DNA from: Bombyx mori
Taxonomy: Eukaryota; Arthropoda; Insecta; Lepidoptera; Bombycidae
Length of the DNA: 64,000 nt
Reading direction: 5' to 3'
Assembly: GCF_030269925.1 (NCBI RefSeq)
Contig: NC_085128.1
Span: 13,146,501 to 13,210,500, forward strand
Of the stretch, positions 24,001-37,200 are shown one piece after another (the first letter of the stretch is position 1; each line of letters opens with the position of its first letter). Made by a program: the position numbers and the translations under genes. The notes under the pieces are model-generated. The model was given only the letters and a program-made list of their open reading frames with translations. It had not been told where the DNA came from and made no database searches.

Positions 24001-27000
24001 GCGGGTATTTCTGCCGCAAAGCAGTACTACATTCCGGTTTAAGGAGTGGGGCGGTCGTTATAATTGAGAATTACAACTTGTTTCAAGGTGGATGGTGGCA
24101 ATTCACTTTGTTATGTCTATGAAATCCGGTAATTCCTTAACACCAGATGGCCCGTGAGGTCGTTTACGACCCGGTTTATCTATACTAATATTATAAAGAG
24201 GAAAGATTTGTTTGTTTGTTTGTATTAAATAGGCTCCGAAACTACTGAGCCGATTTGAAAAATTCTTTCACTGTTTGGACGCTACACTATTCCCAAGTGA
24301 CATAGGCTATAATCTTTTTTGAAAAAAATTAGGAATCCCTACTAAAACTCCAATAATGTAACCCAAGGTGTAAAAAAATTACCTAAAATATTATTTACAT
24401 CGCGTGTCCTGCGAAAACTATTGATGATAGAATAAAATAATGTACTACGACTTTGTAGAACACATTATTATTTACAAAAAGTGTCGCGACAGTATATGTC
24501 TAACTATTATAGTTATGCCGCAATAAGTGTTCTTTTATTTAAAAAAATAAAACAACGTCAAATATCGCTAAAATGTTTGTTCAAGACCCGAGCGGAGCAG
24601 GAGCGGGCCGCTAGTGCTAAAATTAAAAATGAAACATCGTAGAATTGTTAAACATAATTTGAATTTTAAAAAGCACTATAGAAAATTGTAAATTTTATTT
24701 TTGTGCTACTGTTAGCAATATTTGCTTAAAGCAAATATTGAAATAACGAAAGGTGTTATTTGCTATATTGGTGCAAATTCTAAATGAGAAAAGCTTTGCG
24801 TAAATTAATATCACTAATTTGTAATTTATTATCTGAATTGAATCTGAAAAGGCTTATTTCAGAATCACTACGTTTGGAAATAAAAAAACAAAACTAGTTA
24901 TTACTTTACAACAAAATTTTATCCTATCTAGAAAAGTCTGTAAACGTTAATGCTGACCCAGTAAAATACATTAACTTTCATTATACATACTCGTTAAAAT
25001 ACCGTCTATGTGGGCCTGTTTCTTATCAATTCAACGATGAAAAACATTTTCCGCTTGACGGAATACGGTCGTCACTGCAATCTACAACACGACGAATAAC
25101 TTAACGTCAGAATTATACATAATATATTTACGTATTTGAATGTGTGAAATCGCCAAATTTCTAAACAGGTTACCGGTTTGTGGGTTACCTACTTTAAGTT
25201 TGTACAGCTGTTATATCGAGGGCTGAAAGGCTATTCGATTTAAGCGACATTTCACTTAATACGCGATATTTATCTTTGTAATTAAAGGTTCGTCTTATTT
25301 GGTACTAGCGACCCGCCCTCGCTTCGCTTCGGAAACATAAAATTTTATTATTGATAGCTGAGCTGAACATCGCGGGGATGTTACCCGCTCTTATTGTCGT
25401 ACCGCGGCTGAAGCCGCGGGGCGAAGCTAGTCTAAAAAAAGTAGCCTAAGTTACTCCTTATATCATCAGCTACCTGTCAGTGAAAGTCCCGTCAAAATCG
25501 GTCCAGCCGTTCCAGCGATTAGCCGGAACAAACACACAGATAGACAGACAGACAGATAAAAATTGTAAAAAATGTTATTTTGGTGTATGTACCGTATATA
25601 TATTTATAAGCACGTACTAAAAAGAGGCTATTTCAATATTACAAACAGACACTCCAATTTTATTTGTATGTATAGATTACCATCAACAGTTCGATGTTTT
25701 ACTTTACTACGACTTCAATTAAGTTTCCTCCATTCAAATAGCCAAAGAAGTTATTTTGATATTTTCTTCCAAATTTTTAACATTAAATGGCTCTTCTGTA
25801 AAAAGCCTTTGCACCTTCCGATATAACGCTTTCAAAAAAGTAACGTACCCACGTATTTTTATGGCGTTCTAATTTGAAAGTAATCGCAGACTTTAATGTT
25901 GTTACGAAATCACAGGAACAACGTTTCCTTTCCCCAATGAAATGTCGTTAGAACTCTGACTCAGAGTAATTGTATCGGACGTTATTTTCAGAATTTACGA
26001 CATGCCGGTGGACTGTAATTTTGATCATGTCGATCGCTGATGTTTAATTGGCAGTCTAAAGTGCGTATTCAGCTAAAATACGTGGGAGATCAGAACAGAT
26101 GCTTAAACGTTCTGTTGTAATGCTATGCTCTGCGTTACGTTTTTTTAGGATGTACATATTATGTAACTGAAAATAAATTGGATTTTTTTTATTGCTTAGA
26201 TGGGTGGACGAGCTCACAGCCCACCTGGTGTTAAGTGGTTACTCGAGCCCATGGACATCTACAACGTAAATGCGCCACCCACCTTGAGATATAAGTTCTA
26301 AGATCTCAGTATAGTTAGTTACAACGGCTGCCCCACCCTTCAAACCGAAACGCATTACCCGCGCGGACTCACAAAAGGTCCTACCACCAGTAAAATATAT
26401 GTAATTGCCTTGTTTGTTGTTTCTTGATCGCGTTCCGATTCGAGGTCCTATTCACTTGAATCATGGTTACAGTTGTTGTTGCCAATTTAAACAATATTTT
26501 TTCATGGTGAGCACTACTACTACATTACCAAAGTTCCATGAGTGACGCGAAAGCAATTTCAACAAATTGGTGTGTTTTATAAATTTAGCTAAAGTCACTA
26601 ATTACAAAGCGTAGTAGCGTGCGCCTCTAATAGTTACCTAAAAAAAAAACCGAAATAAATACGTTTCAACAACTGAATAATTAACCATGTTATCGTGTGA
26701 CAGAGATCGTCGATTGTTTCCTAATTGCTGTGTTCGTGACTTTTTTTTTTTATTGCTTAGATGGGTGGACGATCTCACAGCCCACCTGGTGTTAAGTGGT
26801 TACTGGAGCCCATAGACATCCACAACGCAAATGCGCCACCCACCTTGTGGTATAAGTTCTAAGATCTCAGGTATAGTTACAACGGCTGCCCCACCCTTCA
26901 AACCGAAACGCATTACTGCTTCACGGCAGAAATAGGCAGGGTGGTGGTACCCACCCGCGCGGACTCACAAGAGGTCCTACCACCGGTAATTACGCAAATT

Positions 27001-30000
27001 ATAATTTTGCGGTGTTCATTTTTATTACGTTTTTTTAATGTATGTCGCAGCACGGATGTCTGCTGAAATTCGGGCGCGTATCGACTTTCCGTTTCGTGGA
27101 CCCCGCCCAGGAGAACCTGATCAACAGGAACTTGGCTCAGTCGCAGTCAAACTACGGCTCCGGATCCATATACGACAGGTAAGACTCCGCGCATCCCAAT
27201 ACAGCTTGTTTCTTACGTGTTGTGATTAGTTATTATAATACCCTTTGTTGAACTTAGTTAGTTTCAGAGACTCGTTCACCTTCTGAAGTCTCATTTGTAC
27301 GTACCTACCTACCCACACCTGCAATGTTTTATTACTAGATCTCTATGTTTTGTCGAACATAACCATGTCCACACTGGAGCCGGTCGCTTCTCTAATCACC
27401 GTTTTATGTTGTTCATTTTACCGTTTTCTTTTGCATGTTTCTCTGTCACTGGCTCACGACATCCGCTTGTGTACGTTTCCCCCTACATTAGGTCGCCCGC
27501 GTCACCGGAGCCGGGCGGCGCGATGTCCCAGCAACCGGACGCGCTCGACAACAACGCCAACGACGAGTACCACCGCACCGTCAGCCCGGTCTCGAACGAC
27601 CACTACTACAGAGACTCGAACGAGATCACGCCGTACAACAACAACAACACGCTCAAACTCGACAACGAGTCGCTGATGATGTCGCAGCACCTCACCGACT
27701 CGAAGGACGAACACACCGGATCGATTTACAACGATCACGATCAGAGCACAAACGCGAACCGCACCGGGAACTCGCAATACAAAGATAACTACGAAACCAC
27801 GTTCGATTTAGACGGAAACGTTGAAACGAAAAGCATCTGTAGCGCTAAAAGCGGAGGTTCAGGACACGAGAACAGGTAAAACTACGTTCACATCAAATAA
27901 CATCTCACCTAAATACACAGCTTTAATTATTTTTTTTAGTCTATTTTGAATTGATCTTTTTAATGAAATGCCAAGAAATATTCGCAGTTATTGAGATTTT
28001 GTAGTATAATGTTAGCGCGATGTGCAGGATGGGTGCTGGTCGAATCGGCCAAGAAGCGATCCTGCCGGCCGTGCTGGAGTTCCCGGAGGCGGGACAACAA
28101 CAGTTCCTCGCCGCGGTCATCACCAGGCTCGATCCTCATGCCCCGGCGTTCAAACTCGCGCCCGTCTACACGCTCTATCTCTGCGCCAGGTACGAACACC
28201 ACACTACACGAATATCTATCCGGTGGTAGATTCTGCGAAGCACGGCTCTTACTGGGGTTCGTGTTAGCAATATTTCAATTGCTGTACAGTTTCCGTACTC
28301 ACGGACGACGAATGTGTTATCTGTCGACACTCATATATTTTGCTAACTATCCTCTATTTTTCTATAACAAATTCATTTTATAACGCTTTCGTTTCGTTTC
28401 ACACCTAATACTGATCAGAATACTGATAGTGCTAGTTCTTGATTAGTAACTTATAATCGGGAATAATAAAAACAAAAAGTTAACACGTAATTTGACTGTA
28501 AAAGCAAAAAGCTTATTTTAATTTTTATATCCTGATTTGACCACAAATGATAAAAAAAAATCTTGAGTTTTCTTTGTCACGATCTGACGTGCTTTACTAC
28601 ACTACTCATAAAAACAAAAATACAAAAATATTCTATTGTTAAAACTTTTAGTGTGTACCTTTAGTTTATGTCTATGTGCTCTGCCAGATATCGTGCTTCA
28701 ACTCATTACCGGCCCGAGCTGACGCCGACCGAGAGGGCCCACAAGCTGACCGCCTTCCTCCACCACGTCGCCACACTCATACACGCTACTGTACAGGTAA
28801 CATAATATTACCTACATAATCATATTCAGAAGAAGCAAACACGCCTTTATTAGGTATGTAACTGAATATTTGAACATCCATTTTCATGGTTTTCATGGTA
28901 TCTGATTAATTTGAAAATATTCACACGCATCAAGTACTGATGACAATACAATAATTTTATAACTTTGCTCTAATACTCTCTCCAGTTTCGATAGAAAAAA
29001 TAAACATGAAATTAATTCTTAATTCGGTTTGCTATTTAAGCGTATATTTATATAATTATGTTTAACAAATTTAATATTGGAGTAGAATTTAATTTTGAAA
29101 ATTCAATACTCAATATCGATAACAATCAAACCATACAAATTATTCCATCAGACAATGGTATTATTGTAACCTAAGATATTTTTTCGACTTCAATATAAAC
29201 CTACATACATATATTTTCATGTATTTGTTAGTCGGACATGAAAAGAATTTATGTTATATAAATAAAAATAAATGTAAAATGGGTATATCTACATGTATAT
29301 TAATAATAATAATAATCGGGATCAAGTCACAGAGGCACTAGACGCCATACTGGGACTCCCTGTACTACTGTACTATGAAAACTAGAGACTTAAAAACGAT
29401 CCTAAATATATATTATGTGGTTAATAAACACTCGGACAAAAAGCAAATTAACCTGTTCCTTACACGAATGATTGTTCGATATGGGAATCGAATTTATGAC
29501 CCTCAGCAATAAGGGGTACTAATAGCAGCACCACCAAATGAGTCAAATTAAATCGTAACCTGTTTACAATTTAATACAATTTCAAAGGTAGCCAAATGTT
29601 TGGGTCTCCCCTGGTATTCCTAAAGTTAATGGGCGACGGTAACCGCTCTCCATCAGGTAGGCCGTATGCTCGTTTGCCTGCAAGGGCAATAAAAAAAAAA
29701 TCGTAAATGTATTTTTCCCTTTCCAGGAACGCGCTAGTGACTCTGCAGCTCAAGCGTTCTGGATGGCCAACGCCAGTGAACTGCTGCACTTCCTCAAATA
29801 CGACAGACATATCTCCTCGTTCTCAACGCAAGCTCAAGAGTTACTAGCCATGACTGTACAAAACGCGTTCAGGTTAGTTCGTTTGACCTCTCTTTTTCAA
29901 CCTGTATCCACCCAATGCTGATCTCTTCAAATGTAACCCTAAAAGCCTGTGGATGAAGATGCATGAAGACCTTATAACGGTTGTTTGACCGGTTAACTCT

Positions 30001-33000
30001 AATGATACGGAACGAAATATAAGGTGAGCTGGTTACTATTATGTAAAAAGGGTATTCTTGAAATATGTATGTAAACTTACTGGTAGCAGAATCTCTTGTG
30101 AGTCCGCACGGGTAGGTACCACCACCCCACCTATTCCTGCCGTGAAGCAGTAATGCAATTCGGTTTGAAGGGTGGGGTGGTAGCCATTGTAATTATACTG
30201 AGACCTTAGAGCTTATATCTCAAGGTGAGTGGCGCATTTGCGTTGTAGATGTCTATGGGCTCCAATAACCACTTTACACCAGGTGGGCTGTGAGCTCGTC
30301 CACCCATGTAAGCAATAAAAGAAAAAAAACTTAACAATAAACTAAAGAGTATATTATATGCGTTTGCGTTTCAAACACATGGTACCTAGAGTGTGTAATG
30401 TTTTTTTATTGATTTAAAGTATTTTTTATGCATATTTCTTTAAAATATTAGTATTCTGCACTCCTTTATATTCTCTATAAGTGAAGGAAATTAATTACAT
30501 ATTGCTCCGTCCGCGCAATTTTCGTAACAAAGTTTTTGCGTCACGTATCAATATATAGATTGTTGTTATTCACGTGCAGTAATCTGGTGGCGTGCTTCGA
30601 GGAGAGTCTGGGTCGCGCCCTGGCGGCTCTGACGAGCGGCAACAGCGCGGAGGCGACGGCCGCCACCGAGCCCGCGCTGCAGGCGCTCGCCGCCGCCATG
30701 GTGCTGCTGCGCCGGTGCAGGGTCAACGCGGCGCTCACCATACAGCTCTTCTCGCATCTCTTCCACTACATCAACGCCGTTTGTTTCAACAAGGTAAATG
30801 TGATGTTGTATTTATTTTACCTTTCCCCTGTAATTGCATTACATTTTTTTTGTTGACATAAAAACATTTTTAGGTTGACTAGTTTTTGTATTAAAATTGC
30901 GAGTTTGTAATTTACTGGTGGTAGGACCTCTTGTGAGTCCGCTGGTAGGTACCACCACTAGTCCGGCACCGCCTATTTCTGCCGTGAAGCAGTAATGTGT
31001 TTCGGTTTGTAGGGTGGGGCAGCCATTCTAACTATACTGAGACCTTAGAACTTATATCTCAAGATGGGTGGCGCATTTACGTCGTAGATGTCTATGGGCT
31101 ACACAAGACCTGGCTTCGGCCTTATTGAAAATTTATTTCAGAAATTATATAGAAGAGACAAGGCTGTATGGGCTTAGATCCCCTTGCCTTTCCTAATAAG
31201 ATAAAAATGTCCCAAAAGATATTTATGGGCTCTAGTAACCACTTAACACCAGGTGGGCTGTGAGCTCGTCCACCCATCTAAGCAATAAAAAAATAATTAG
31301 AAATATCAAGAATTGTAAATAAGATATAATAGTTGTATTTATCGGCCCAGGTGGTGAGCGAGCCGGGCTGTGTGAGCGCGGCCTACGGGCGCGCGCTGTC
31401 GGGGCGGTTGGCGCTAGTGGCGGCATGGGCCGAGCGGCAGGGACTCGAGCTAGCAGCCGACTGCCATCTGGCGCGAACGCACCAGGCCGGTCTGTATACA
31501 ATACTCTTAGCCCATTGAGCTTCTCTCCGAATCTTCTCAGTGGGTCGCGTTTCGGTTTCGATGGTAGATTCTGCGAAGCACTGCTCTTGCTAAGGCCAGT
31601 ATTAGTAACACTCCGATTTGAGCCCCGTGAGCTCACCTGCGCGTTAGGGAGAAGCTGAAATAGCCTCTCAAGGCTATCAAGTCGTCGTGGCCTAACGGGT
31701 AAGACGTCCGGTGCATTCGTGTTGAGCGATGCACCGATGTTCGAATCTCAGGCGGGTACCAATTATTTCTAATGAAATACGTACTCAACAAATGTTCACG
31801 ATTGACTTCCACGGTGAAGGAATAACATCGTGTAATAAAAATGAAACCCGCAAAATTATAATTTGCGTAATTACTGGTGGTAGGACCTCTTGTGAGTCCG
31901 CGGGGGTGGGTACCACCGCCCTGCCTATTTCTGCCGTGAAGCAGTAATGCGTTTGGGTTTGAAGGGTGGGGTAGCCGTTGTAACTATACTGAGACCTTAG
32001 AACTTATATCTCAAGGTGGGTGGCGCATTTACGTTGTGGATGTCTATGGGCTCCAGTAACCACTTAACACTAGGTGGGCTGTGAGCTCGTCCACCCATCT
32101 AAGCAATAAAAAAAAAGCAGCATAGGTAGAAAAAAAATACAATACTCACCTCCACGCTACACAGGGCTTGTGTAAAATATACATAAACTACTTATTAATC
32201 CTATACCATAATTAACTTTGCGTGAAATCTCTAACCTTATCTCTTCTTTAACCCCTTGATCGCCGTGTAGGTCACCGATGTCCTACGTGGCGCACTGAAA
32301 TAATTATATTGATTTCTGTTAGGCATTATCTTTGCCTTCTTTTGTTTTTAATGTACGTTTTATGTTTTAGTCTTAGATCTCTTAGAAATAGATTAATTCT
32401 TAGTATCTTCGGAATCGTGTTTTCCAGTCCGGTGCTATAGTAACAGAAAGTGCGCCACGTAGGGCACCGGTGACCTACAAGACACTCAACATGTTAAACC
32501 CTTATATCACGATACTTTATTAACCGATTTATTATTTAGTCTCAAAACGTGTACGGTAAGAATTGTTATTTACTGAATATTTTATTTTTAATAAACATGA
32601 CACACGTCAGTCTACTTATTACCCAATTACCATTATTTAATTAACCCGGCATATATTATAATTTAAAAAATTTGAGACGAAAGCTTTGTATTAAAAGTCA
32701 TTCCCATTAAGGAAACAACGCGTACTTTATTTCGATGTCAAACTAGAGGGTGGGTGCAATAACCAGAGGTTTCGTTTGGCAGCCCGGCTGATACAGGGCG
32801 AGTATCGCACCGCAGAGGAAGTGCGGGCGGCGCTGTCGGCGTGCTTCAAGCTGAACTCCGCGCAAGTCCGAGCGCTGCTCGCGCCCATCGCCGCGCCCGA
32901 GGTCGTGGAGGCGGCCGTGCAGCACGCGCGGGCGCTCGCCGACGAGCTGTGCCGGGCCGACGGACGAGAGGTTACTCACATTCCCAATTTAGATTAAAAT

Positions 33001-34214
33001 ATTGCTGAGAATTATCCGGTTTTGCTGATTTGGGCATGTTATTCTCAAATATAGAGTGTATAATCTATGAATGCTATTACCAGAAACAAATATTATTTTA
33101 AATGTACTATACTTTTAGAGTTACTGTCTTGTAGGAGGACTTTTTGGCGGGAACGCGAGTAGTGAAGTTGTGTGATTTGTTTTATTTTGTCTATTTTGTG
33201 TTTCTTCAGGTTTAAATGTGTAATAACGGTGGTTTATTAACTGTTTAGTATCTCTGTGAAAGTGCACAAATGTGGGAAAATGAAACAAAGCCGTTGAACG
33301 TAACTTCTCGGGATCCTCCAAAAAGTCCACTGAAAAAGTCTCAGTAAATGACCACTATTTTAATGAGATTATATTTCATACCATATCATCTCATCTCATT
33401 TCATTTAATTTCATCCCAGTCTCAAATTAACCATCTTCATTTCATTTCACTCAATATTATCATTTTTCCTAAAAATAAGAATATATGAATATAATAAGAC
33501 ATGACTTAAAGGTCTTCAAAATCAAACGTCAAACAATTCATATTACAATGTATGGCAGTTAACTAAAAGAATGATTTATCATAGAAATTCAAAATCGACT
33601 ATGTTTATAGGGTTCCTCAATACAAGGTTATTCCGATCGTAATTTAAAAATAAAATGTTGGAGCGAAATAGTAAATTTATTCAAAGAAAAAGACGAGATG
33701 AGAAGATGTTTTGTCAGTTCATTTCTACATGAACTCAATAATTCATCAAAAGATGATACTGACATTCTCGCGTAGTTAAAAAAACTTAGAAGGATATTTT
33801 CTTAAATCTTCATACACCATTTCAGCTCCAATCTGATATAAAAGAATGGATCCATAGTTTCTTAGGTTTCTTCTTATTAAGTTTTCGGCGACGCACATAA
33901 TAAATAAGTGCGATTTCTTCTAAGCACGAAGCGTCCATCCTCAATACGCGGGAGATCTGAACTGACAGATGTTCGCCATTGGCCACTCCATTTGGCAACC
34001 AAAGGTAGCTTAATAGTGATTGCCTACATAGCGGGCGACGTCGCCATGGCCTCTTGGTGACTTAGGGCCCTAATAGGGATTTGATTTTCCACGTACCCTT
34101 AAAATATTACGAGATTTGTTAAATTAATAATTCAGTTCAAACATCTACCACGTAAATGTCGCCACCCACCTTGAGATAGCATTTCTAAGGTCTCAATATA
34201 GTCACAACGGCTGC

Positions 34215-34249
<35 letters not shown>

Positions 34250-37200
34250 CCAAACCGTAACGCATTACTGCTGCACGGCAGAAATAGTTATGGTGATTTA
34301 ATACATGTCGGATTTTGCAGATACGAGTCGAGGAGGGCGGTTGGCTGGGGGCCGGACTGCTGATCCCCGGGGATGGGTTCAGCGCGGAGGTGGTCCGCGG
34401 CGTGCCCCCCGGGCTGGCGGAGTTCGTGGCCCCCCTGCAGCGGGCGGGGCTGTGTCGGCTCGCCCACCAGCCGCACGCGGTCGGCGCGTGGACCGTGTAC
34501 ATGGGCCGAGCGTCCCCGCGACCCCCGCCCGTCCCCGACCGACATATCCTGCAACTACATAAGAACGCTAACGGCATGGGACTCAGTATAGTCGCCGCAA
34601 AGGTACTTTTTTCGCATTTTCAACTCTAAACATTAAAATCATAATATACAGTCTAATATAAATAACAATACCAATAACAAGTTTGATAAAACTTTATGGC
34701 TCTAATGGTAGTCTTTATGGACGAGAGAAAAAAAAACCACACATCTCATTAAAACGGTTTAAATGATGTTTACCTTCCGGTATCAAAGATGGGTTAGCCA
34801 AATTATTGTATATTCAGATTGTCTCAGGTTTGTCTTGTTTGATGTCTTTGCTATTCTCTACGAGGAAACTCTGCTTATATCGTTATGTATACGTCTCTTT
34901 TTCTCTTGCTTTATTAACGTAGCATCGAAATAGTTCGCTCTTTCTCGTACTTTATATCTTTCATATCTATTGACAAAAATCTGACACATATTTATATTTT
35001 ACTCCCAATTCTCGTCAAATTTTTAATTATCGAATCGTTGCCTCAAAGCTTCTTTGCTTTCACTTCACCTATAGACAATATTCTAAATTCTCATTAAATA
35101 TTAGATTCTTTATAATTAGCCGAAGTGTTGCTCTTTTCTTTTTACTTGGGAAACCTTTTGTAGACTTTATATATAAGTTAAAATACAACGATTGCGAAGT
35201 ATTTAAAGATCTTGTAATATTTTCAGGGTGCAGGCCAAAGCAAATTGGGTATCTATATAAAGTCCGTAGTGCCGGGCGGCGCGGCGGCTGCAGACGGGCG
35301 ACTGGCGGCCGGCGACCAACTGCTATCCGTTGATGGACAGTCGCTCGTTGGTATCACACAGGAAAAGGTAAAACAAATTTTATTTTCTATTAAAATAAAT
35401 TGTTTTAATAAATTTATAATTCGATTAAATATTTTCGGTTAATTTGTTTTCTATAGGCGGCTGAATACTTAGTAAGGACGGGTCCGACCGTCACTTTAGA
35501 AGTCGCGAAACAAGGAGCTATGTTGCACGGACTAGCCACTCTATTACACCAACCGGCCTACAACAATCAGCGACCAGGTACGCCATTTAACGAATATAAT
35601 TCGATTAAAATAATCGCACTATTAAAATAAATCAACTAATAGAGATGTAAATTGGAAGTTTTGCGTTCTTGGTCCAGCGGTGTGAATACGCTAAACGTGT
35701 TTTATTATCTCTACATCCCACATACTTAACGAGAAATCTATTCGCGATAATCACGTTGCCACCCTATTGCCAATTCTATCGATATTTTTAATGGATGGGT
35801 GACGAACCCGTTTTTAGCTGACAGCATATGTCTTTACATTTTATATTATGAGAAGTGTATTTTCTAATACTGTTTTTTATTATTATTAATCGTTACATGT
35901 ATAAGGAAATCGATATCGAAAACAAAGCCGGACAGCTTCTGATGGCTTCTGTCACAGTTAAAAAGAAATTAAAGGAGGTTATCAAAAATTAGACCAATAT
36001 TAGGTTTTGGTGTTATATTATTGTATTCGTTTTTTACATTATTTATTTCACAATTTAATTATTGTATTTTGATAAATAACAAGGGTAATTTAAAGAAAAA
36101 ATATAGTGTTGAACTAATGATATGTATATTAATGAACATCAAACTTAAATCAGATGACGGCTGATGAGCACGGCTTCAAGTGTTGTAATGGTTGTAAACT
36201 GTAATGTGAAGCGAATTGCGGACTGACGTAATATAAAACTACTAATATTACAAACGCATGTGTTGCGACTTAACCCAATATTAATATATACGAGTATTTA
36301 TTAAGTTTATTAATATTTTCAAACATAAAATTCACACACGCAGCATTCAACCAATGACCCATATCTGATCATTAGCCTCAACAAATCGGTTTCGCTGTAA
36401 CATGAAGTTCGTTTACATAAGTCAGTGCTGGGGGCGCGTGTCGGTCGCGTGCGGTAACGTGTGTGTGGTCCGACAGAGGACGCGGAGGTGCAGTACGAGT
36501 GTCGCGCCCGCCGCAACTCGGGCACGTTCACCAACCCGCACCCCGCGCTACTCAAGCCCGCCTCGCCGCTCACCGAGCTCGCCACCGCAGGCAAACGCAT
36601 TACACATATAAGCCCCGCACGTTGATGTTGCGATTTGGCGGCCATCTTGGTGACGTAGTCGAACTGTCAGTACCGTTCGCAACGTTGGCCAGCGCGTACG
36701 CGTATTATGTTATACGAAACTGATTCTGATGATAATGTGAGCGGAATTGAGGAATTATTAAATGAATAAACATTGATTAATTGTATTAATAAACTTTTTT
36801 ATTATTTGTCCATTAAAATTGTTTGAGAGGCTTATAAAAGAAAATATATATCAAACAGACAAGACTTCTTTCACATTTATAATATTAGTACTTATTATAG
36901 GCAATTTTATAGGAAATATTTATGAAATTATTAAATACCTATAAATATATAGTATAAATAGTATAAATACCTATAAACTTTCTTATATATCTTTATACTT
37001 AGATATTTACAAAAATTATATATAGGTACATATATATAATTTACCTACCCGGTAGGTCAACTTCGTTCGATACTAACAAATAAATATTTTTGTTAACTGT
37101 ACTTTTTGCGGGGGATGACGTCACGCACCTATTATCGTAACATGGTTCTATCGCAATATCAACGTGCGGGGCTTATACCTGCACGGCCCACTCCTCTCAA

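Larger units (their letters stand above)
18350..27050. other. cno: canoe intron within FHA, 8.7 kb
   Basis: Holds the hAT element, six Bm1 copies, a long family-2 copy, a Helitron and a Helitron fragment. 18350-19311, 21743-22687, 24615-25304 and 25566-26185 show nothing recognised. Confidence 0.65.

Noticed and set aside
27295..27879. 194-codon protein beginning at 27295
   Set aside because: Only 27492-27875 is exon; the upstream part is intron read through in the same frame.
31681..31755. tRNA gene on the + strand
   Set aside because: The tRNA-like sequence continues straight into the Bm1 body and poly(A), so it is the SINE head, not a tRNA gene.
34185..34629. Overlapping long frames on both strands
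   Set aside because: Shadows of the GC-rich canoe PDZ-start exon, whose own frame has GMGL and splice sites.
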